A stretch of DNA of 64,000 nucleotides from Scalesia atractyloides. Taxonomy: Eukaryota; Streptophyta; Magnoliopsida; Asterales; Asteraceae. Below are positions 56,685-64,000 of this stretch, in pieces; the stretch's first letter is position 1, and each line of letters opens with the position of its first letter. The notes beneath the pieces are model-generated. The model searched no databases. It was not told where the DNA came from and worked only from the letters and a program-made list of their open reading frames with translations. Made by a program: the position numbers and the translations under genes. The DNA lies in NCBI GenBank assembly GCA_947069175.1, contig CAMTDV010001633.1, forward strand, positions 60,556,102 to 60,620,101, given 5' to 3'.

Positions 56685-59600
56685 TGTCACACCCCTATTT
56701 CCACATGTAACTCGATGGGCCCGGTTGAGGAATATCGTGACGTAGTTGATAACATCATAACCAAACAAAACACAGCACAACGGAAGTCTTGGATTTAAAT
56801 TACTATTACAAACCGAGTGTTCAAAGTTCGAATACAAATTACAAGGCTTGTAAAGAAAGATCCACAGGTGGATCGAAATAAATATATACAAAGTATTTCA
56901 ACAGACTTTAAGCAACCTAGGGACTTGCAAAATCCTCTATTGTCACTATAGCGCAGCTCCCGATCTATTGCGTGTTGCCACCTGTAACTTGATCCATTGA
57001 AAATATGTTAGTTTTCACTGGTAAATACTAATAACCGACTCATTTTGAAAATATTTCCGAAAATGATTTTAGGTGCACTTGGCCCATTTTATAAATAACT
57101 TGGGATAGTTCAAAATGACATTGTTTACAATTTTACATGTTTGTCAATACATATGGGGTCCGGTGCAGAAACCGAATAACCTGATTAACCGACACGCCAC
57201 TTAAATAATCCACCAATGGGATTTAATATTTTATTTGCATCAACATCTGACAGGTGTATGCCTACACCCCGCGCTTAAGGTCGTGGCCATTAATAACTTA
57301 AATGAGCCAAGGATATCCTAGACACGGTCGAGTTAACCCCCAATGTTTAAGTTATCAAACAAGACAGAATAAAACGGGTTATGAAGATTTAGTAAATCAC
57401 AATCCGATAACATGATCCCACACCCGACCAAGCCGTATTATTATACCGTATCCCAAGCCCGTATAGGGAAAATGGGCTAAAGTATTTACCTGAGCTAATT
57501 CTTCAATAAAATAATACTCGGCCGATAATTCAAGAAGACAAGTAAGGTAACAATCTACTGGGAGGCTCTTAGTCTGGAAATTATGGTTTTTATAACCAAT
57601 TAGAATGCTAACCGGTCCTATCTACTTTGTAGACTCGAACCGGGTAGCTTAAAGATAATAACGGTACTAAACGCTAGATTAAGCGATGACCGGGATAGAA
57701 TGTAGTTTAAACCCAAAAAGTACTAAGACTTGTTTAATATGGGTAAACATATTACATTCTGGATTTTGATATAAAAAGAATGATAAGGTAAAACCCGTTG
57801 GTTAAACTAGTCATGTAGGCTTAACCGTACGCATATAAGCGAAACCGGGTAACCGAATGAGCCGTATACAAGTTCCATATGCCATTATTTTTAAAACATG
57901 TTATAATATCAGTAGGATATTAACATGTTTGCCCATTATGGTTTTAAAATCAAGTTACGCGTAAAAAGGGCGTTTTGGTCATTTCATGACTTATAAAGGA
58001 GCTTGCAAGTAAACTGATGTCATGGTCATAAACATTCTGTAAAAATGATTCATTTATGATGTTATATCAGTAGGATATCAAGTATATGTGTGGTTTATAG
58101 TTTGTAAGGGCATTTTGGTCATTTCACACATAGCTTGATAATTTACTTGGGAATTTGAGTTTAGTTAATGTACTTACTGTAATTATATATAAAATAAGTT
58201 TTGAAATCAGTAGGTATCAAGTCTTGGTGTTTAGATATGGTTTTAAACCATACTATGCGCCTAAATGGCCATAAGGTCGCTAAATGACGATTTAATCGAT
58301 GTGTAAGGAAAACTGATGTTATGATCAGGTTTATATGACCAAAATAAGTTATTTAATATATTACAACAGTAGGTAAAAGATTTGGTTATGAAAAGTATCT
58401 TTAAGACCATTTTATGCACCATAAGGGTAATTTCGTCATTTATCGGCCTTATACAAAGACTTGTATGTAACTCAGTTTATAATCTGATTTAACATCCCAA
58501 GTAATCCTAATTATGATATTACATCAGTAGGTGATAGTTTTGTTGAAGAATTATGTTAAAAACCATTTTAGATGCCGAAAGGGCATTTTGGTCCTTTAAA
58601 AGCTTGATTTGCGATATTTAAACAAAACTCAGGTTATGACCAGATTAATGACATCAAAATAAATTAGTCATGTTTATATATTAGTTTACAAATCATAAGT
58701 ATGCTCATTTGTATTTAAAACCGCATTTTTAAGCATGAAGGGCATTTTAGCAAAATTTGACATAATTAACATATACTTGCATACAGGCTCAGATTACTAT
58801 GTAACCATGTAATATAACTCTAGAGGGTTATACTACTACTTAACATAGTCACAATGCAACTTAGAATCAGTAGCTAAGGTTGCTAAATCAGGTCAGAACT
58901 AAAAGTCAAACCAGAAGTCAACTTTTGCGACTTTCGGTTGCGAACCGACCTTAGACCTGGACTTGACTGGCCGAACATGTTTATACATGTTCTAATACTT
59001 ATTACCAAGTTATTAAAGTGTTGAAACTGATTTTATAACACCTACATTATCAGATATGAATTTATTTTAATAACTGACCCAGTTTGTCTTTTTATCAATA
59101 ACTTTGACCTGTCAATTGACCAAAACAAATCTGGTAATCAGGAGGTGCCCTCTTGAGGGATTAACACCTACCTAATTACGATCACGTAGCCATGTTCGTA
59201 GCGAACAATGGCTGGACCATAATGGTCTTAGCCGAAAGTCAAAGCGTTTTTACGACAACGCTTTGACTTTTGGCTTTAAGCCTATAAAAATAAAAGGAGA
59301 AAGGATGGAACACTTACAAGTTATCCAAAGAAGTATTAGAACTCAGGGGAGGTCTCCTTAAGCCAGGAAACAACTCCAAGAGAGAGTAGAGAAGAAATGA
59401 GGTGAATGAGCAAGTAAGAGTGAAGCATGATCACCCTATTTATACTTGAGTAGGATGAACAAGATCAAGGTGGTTTTAAGGTGTCAAGTTCTGAGCAAGG
59501 ATGGCTGGAATGCGAGAGAAGTGGCAGAAGTGGTGGCCAAGGCATGAAACTGCAGCTGGCGCACACCAGCTGAAAACTGGCCTCCATGGCGCCATGCATG

Positions 59601-59963
59601 GGGAAAACCTTACTCTGTCGCGTGGCGCGAGAGAGCAAGGTTTTCAAAAAATTTCAATTTAGCCCCTGGACTTCCCAAACTTCCATATTTTGACATAAAA
59701 GCATGTTTTATTCAATATGGCTCCTGTTTGGCACTCTCGGGAGTATAACCGAACATCGTTAAGCTCCGGGTTCAATAAAAAGTCACTTAGAGGCATATTT
59801 TAAGCATATTGACACTTTTAGTCCTTCAACTATTCAATTGTCGTTCAGAGGTTATAAATTTACATAACGACGAATTTAGGTCCTCTCATCCAACATGTGG
59901 TAAACGAGGATCAGCGGGACACGTGTCAGTTTATTATAGGACGGGTTTTTACGAGGTGTTACA
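56685..59963 (-). mobile_element. 3' LTR of a minus-strand chromovirus, 3.3 kb
   Basis: The plus strand starts TGTCACACCCC and ends GAGGTGTTACA. On the minus strand this gives TGTAACACCTCG to GGGGTGTGACA. The minus-strand polypurine tract abuts it on the right and pol follows. It contains five to six diverged units of about 150 bp with ATCAGTAGGTATCAAG and GGGCATTTTGGTCATTT (57900-58880), plus a CpG palindrome-like TGTCGCGTGGCGCGAG at 59616-59631. Confidence 0.88.
57900..58880. repeat. diverged tandem repeat in the 3.3-kb LTR, unit about 150 bp
   Basis: ATCAGTAGGATAT-like motifs occur near 57909, 58065, 58206, 58362, 58525 and 58867. A GGGCATTTTGGTC-like motif alternates with them near 57968, 58107, 58575 and 58740. 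Confidence 0.75.
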
Positions 59964-59985
59964 TTCTCACCCCCTTAAAAGAAAT
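59964..59985 (-). other. polypurine tract of the minus-strand chromovirus
   Basis: On the minus strand CTTTTAAGGGGGTGAGAA immediately precedes the LTR start TGTAACACC. Confidence 0.8.
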
Positions 59986-62134
59986 CTCGACCTCGAGATT
60001 TTATTCAAAAAAATAACGGTACTTTTGTTGCATAGTGGACTCGACCTCCCAAGTATATTCGGGACCTCAACGAGCGTCCCATTTGACCTTAACAATAGGT
60101 ACGTGCTTTCTTCGAAGCTTCTTGACTTGTCGATCTTCAATTGCTATCGCCTTTTCAGTGAAGCATAAATTTTTGTCAATTTGCACATCTTCGTGTGGCA
60201 TTGCTAGCGATTCATCGGCCAGACATTTCTTTAAGTTGGAAATGTGGAACACATCATGTATTCCACTTAGTTTTTCGGGTAGCTTAAGCCTGTAAGCCAC
60301 TGAACCGATACATTCAATGATCTCGAATGGTCCTATATATCTTGGGCTTAGCTTACCCTTTTTACCAAAGCGCATTACACCTTTCCAAGGTGATACCTTT
60401 AGCATAACCTTGTCCCCTACTTGGAACTTCAAAGGTTTGCGCCTCTTGTCAGCGTAACTTTTCTGTCGATCTCTTGCAGCTTTCAAACGGTCAAGGATTT
60501 GCCCAACCTTTTACGTCGTTTCTAGAACAATCTCTGGGCCTGATAGTTGGGCTTCCCCAACTTCGACCTAACAAATAGGCGTCCGACATTTTCTCCCATA
60601 TAAAGCCTCAAAAGGTGCGGCTTTAATGCTCGTATGATAGCTATTATTATAGGAGAATTCAATCAAGGGTAGGTGGTCGTCCCAACTACCACCTAAGTCG
60701 ATCACACATGCTCGAAGCATGTCCTCAAGAGTTTGAATGGTACGGTCACTTTGTCCATCAGTTTGCGGATGATAGGTGGTACTGAAGTTCAACCGAGTGC
60801 CAAGAGATTGTTGGAAGCTTTTCCAAAAGTGAAATGTGTATCTTGTATCTCTATCGGATACAATAGACACAGGCACTCCGTGTAGGGACACGATCTCATA
60901 CACGTATATTTTTGCCAATTTATCCGAACTAAACGTTTCTTTAATTGGCAAAGAAGTGTGCTGACTTAGTCAGCCTATCAACGATGACCCAAATCGTATC
61001 ATTACCACATTTGGTTTTAGGCAACTTGGTTATCAAATCCATAGTTACCATTTCCCATTTCCAAGTGGGAATCTCTAACTGTTGTAGAAGTCCTGACGGC
61101 TTTTGGTGTTCCTCTTTCACTTGCGAACATGTTAGACATTTTGATACGTAGGTGGCTATGGATTTCTTCAAACCCATCCACCAATAGTTAGACTTCAAGT
61201 CTTGATACATCTTATCACCTCCTGGGTGGACATAGTACTTAGAACTATGTGCTTCCTGGAGGATTAGTTCTCTAAGTCCTCCGAAGACTGGAACCCAAAT
61301 TCGTCCATCGAATCTGAGGATTCCATCATCACCGGGTGTTAACTGTTCCACAGTTCCATCTAGTTCCTCCTTGGCTATGTTCTCCTTTAACATAACTTGC
61401 CTTTGCCCTACTAGCAACTTATCATTCAGACTATTCCTCACGTCTGTACTTTTGGCGTTAATCCTCAAAGGTTTAACCCTTTCCTTGCGAATAAGCGCAT
61501 CAGCGACTACATTTGCTTTACCGGGATGGTATCGGATTTCGCAATCGTAGTCATTTAGAGTTTCCATCCAACGGCGCTGGCGCCTGTTCAAGTCCTTTTG
61601 ATTAAACAAATGTTGAAGGCTTTTGTGGTCTGTGTATATGATACACTTTGTTCCGTATAGGTAATGCCTCCATAACTTAAGTGCAAACACAACGGCACCC
61701 AATTCCAAATCATGGGTGGTGTAGTTCTTTTCATGCACTTTGAGTTGTCGCGATGCATAGGCAATCACCTTGCCTCTTTGCATAAGCACACAGTCCATGC
61801 CTGTGTGTGACGCATTGCAGTATACTACAAACTCTTCAATATGTGCCGGTAAAGTTAATACCAGAGCATTGCTTAATTTATGCTTCAAGGTCTCAAAAGA
61901 TTCTTGTTGTTTTGGGCCCCAATCAAACTTGATATTCTTGCGAGTCAAAGCAGTTAAAGGAGTGGCTATTCGGGAGCAGTTTTCGATAAACCTTCTATAA
62001 TAACCAGCCAATCCTAAGAAACTGCAGACCTCTGAAGGTGTCTTTGGGGCTTCCCAATTCATAATAGCTTCGATTTTAGCGGGATCCAATTGGATACCAC
62101 GCTCATTAACTACATGTCCAAGAAATTGGACCTC
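59986..62134 (-). pseudogene. chromovirus RNase H-integrase-chromodomain, 5' part cut off
   Basis: From 62134 downward the minus strand begins at the C-terminal part of RT (VQFLGHVVNERGI). It continues through RNase H (YCNASHTGMDCVLMQRGKV, where the usual DAS reads NAS, losing one catalytic aspartate) to ADALIRKE. The integrase zinc domain (HPGGDKMYQD, KCLTCSQVK) follows, then the core with MDLITKLP, SDRDTRYT and YHPQTDGQSDRT. A frame change at about 60945 and another near 60530 break it. The C-terminal part (60067-60486) ends at an internal TGA (60067-60069) inside the chromodomain-like KVKWDAR-GPEYTWE region. It is the same lineage as the 19374 element but older. Confidence 0.9.
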
Positions 62135-64000
62135 TGTAACATCCCAAACCCTATTCAAACTAACACGGTTGATTTTTTAAAGGTTAACCAAAGAAAATTT
62201 ATTAAATCTTAGTAACAAGAAAAGGAAGGGAAATTGTATTCCAGTTTAACAACGAAATATAGTTGGAGGACTAAACCTAGCAAGTTGGAAAACTAATTAA
62301 TGGAAACTTTTATAAAAAAGAAATTAAAACACCAAAACACACACCTAAGTGTGTGTTCTGGTCGACCATCAGAGGAAAGAAAAAAAGGGTTTCAAGAACC
62401 CTAACACCAACTTGATCAATTGGAGGAAAATTTAAGGGCTAATCACTGCATGATTATGAAATTGTAATCTCCTCTACTATCCCATCACTAGGTAAGTCTC
62501 AAATCTTGTTTTTGTTAGAATGCCTATGATGGAGAAATTCTTGATTGAGTATGTTGGTGATGGTTTAGCTTGTATTGGGTAAAATTGATGTTTTGTGGAG
62601 GCTTAGGAACATCAATCTACCATTGGTAAGACTAAAATTAGTGAATTGTTCATGATTAGTATATAACATGCTTTAGGAAGTTGTACTTTATGCTAAGAAT
62701 GACTTATGCACACTAGGTGTTTGATGAAATGCCTAGATGAGCCAAGAATTTTGGTTACTATGTAAATGGAGACTAGTTGCTATGATGCATGTTTTGATGT
62801 CCTAGCTCAAATCTGATTCATGTTAAATCATGTTTAAACCGTAAAGAGTCATATCATAATGTGATTAGCATGTTTAAATGCATGGAATGAATTGAGACAT
62901 GAGAAATCCACAGATGAGGTAGTCGTTATGTTATGATGACTAACTAATCAAGTGTGGTAAATGTTGTATCAAGTTGATCCTATCAAGCTAGGTGAAAGCT
63001 TGGACGAAGCGGGTCAAACGAGCTAATGGAGTGCGGGACTTCTAAATGGCAAATAAAGGAGACTCAGGTGATAAGGCGGATGATAAGGTCGGGGGCTATA
63101 CACGGCTTAACAGGAAGCTCTAAGGTATGTGGCTATACGCCTCATCATTTTCGTAAATTAGTCATAATAGTTAGATTAGTGCAATGGTTGTGAACAAGAA
63201 AAATACAAGTTTAGTTTGTTTAAAATGATGGGTTCATACGAGCAAACTAAACGGGTCAAATAATGTACAAAGTTTGGTTGTTCAAAGTGATGGAATTCAT
63301 ACGAACAAACCAAACGGGTAAAATAAGTGAAAAATGAATTTTAAGTGAAAAACAATTGTTGATGCGAAACAATTTCTGATGCGAACTGAATGAGTCGAAC
63401 AAGTAAAATTAGTTTTTGATATAAAACTTGTTGACGCGAACCGAATGGGTCGAGTAAGTAAAATTGAGTTTTTGGTATAAAACAATTTCTGACGCGAATC
63501 GAATGAGTCGAACAAGTAAAAATTAGTTTTTGGTAAAAACTTGCTGATGCGAACCGAACGGGTCGAGCAAGTAAAAATGAGTTTTTGGTATAAAACAATT
63601 TATGACGCGAGCCGAATGAGCCGAACTAAGTAAAAAATTAGTTTTTGGTATAAAACTTGCAGGCGCGAACCGAATGGGTCGACCAAGTAAAAATGACTTT
63701 TTGGTATAAAACAATTTCTGACGCGAGCCGAATGATCGAACAAGTAAAAATTAGTTTTTGGTATAACTTGCTGACGCGAACCGAATGGGTCAAGCAAGTA
63801 AAAATGAGTTTTTGGAATAAAACTTTCTGACGTGAACCGAATGAGTCGAACAAGTAAAAACTAGATTTTGGTATAAAACTTGCTGACGCGAACTGAATGG
63901 TCGAGCAAGTAAAAATGAGTTTTTGGTATAAAACAATTTCTGACGCGAACCGAGTAGGTCGAGCAAGTAAAAATGAGTTTTTGATATAAAACAATTTATG
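62135..64000 (+). mobile_element. LTR of a gypsy-type element, truncated at the window end
   Basis: Starts TGTAACATCCC inside the pol of the minus-strand chromovirus; the preceding bases ACCTC would be the target duplication. It shares the AAGCTAGGTGAAAGCTTGGA block (about 62989) and the minisatellite with the solo LTR at 33016-36912. No gene is present, and the right end is beyond the window. Confidence 0.8.
63350..64000 (+). repeat. alternating minisatellite in the LTR, about 58-bp unit
   Basis: At least 11 units. Two forms alternate. One has GGGTCGAGCAAGTAAAAATG followed by an ACAATTTCTGACGCGA end. The other has GAGTCGAACAAGTAAAAATT followed by a CTTGCTGACGCGA end. Together they make a higher-order repeat of about 116 bp. 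The array continues past the window. Open frames on the minus strand here are repeat artefacts. Confidence 0.93.

Noticed and set aside
63297..63994. Overlapping minus-strand open frames with repeated FYTKNSFLLARP-like wording
   Set aside because: They are translations of the LTR minisatellite, with shared repeats in several frames and no start or context.
63350..64000. CRISPR-like array
   Set aside because: The units are contiguous variants without unique spacers and lie in a plant LTR.

Overview
This is nuclear DNA from a eudicot plant. The evidence is spliced and single-exon genes with plant-type products, chromovirus and Athila/Tat LTR retrotransposons, Au-like and tRNA-derived SINEs, hAT and Mutator MITEs, and AT-rich intergenic DNA. 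The overall repeat style suggests Asteraceae, but that is an inference. About 85-90% of the window is transposable elements, mostly nested, and only two host genes are convincing.

Layout. 1-10761: a minus-strand Athila-type Ty3/gypsy element, cut by the window edge (integrase, RNase H, RT, protease, gag, tRNA-Asp primer site). Its 5' LTR is inflated to 5.5 kb by four head-to-tail copies of a 1.3-kb segment. 10767-15860: the plus-strand Athila-like element into which it inserted, which keeps gag and protease but has lost pol. It is itself interrupted by a solo LTR (14042-15425, target duplication GTATG). 15900-17324: a decayed Athila-type LTR. 17325-32108: a three-level nest made of an outer LTR, a minus-oriented solo LTR (17685-30536, duplication TCAAC) and a complete 10.6-kb Tekay/Del-like chromovirus (19374-29999, duplication AGGTG). 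The chromovirus LTRs carry a set of tRNA-like modules. 33016-36912: another solo LTR containing a minisatellite and a TIR element.

37975-42238 is the genic island. A three-exon tRNA-dihydrouridine synthase gene (plus strand, 381 residues) converges on a single-exon IRX15-like DUF579 xylan gene (minus strand, 306 residues). The first has a Mutator-type MITE and a long TA array in intron 2, and a small MITE directly after its stop codon.

42239-52829 is intergenic DNA with small elements: two copies of one tRNA-derived SINE, an Au-like SINE, a hAT MITE (duplication GGGGCGAG), and a 1.86-kb Mutator-like element (duplication TAGGATTCA). The last carries what looks like a captured RRM-gene exon and a 42-bp minisatellite (Pack-MULE candidate). 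52830-56350: a decayed Ty1/copia element split by an Athila-type solo LTR (duplication ATATA). 56365-56684: a LINE zf-RVT remnant. 56685-62134: a minus-strand chromovirus with a 3.3-kb 3' LTR, cut at 62135 by an LTR whose alternating minisatellite runs off the window end.

The two genes show no functional link. The transposons are related by insertion order, and the 5-, 8- and 9-bp target duplications allow that order to be read directly.
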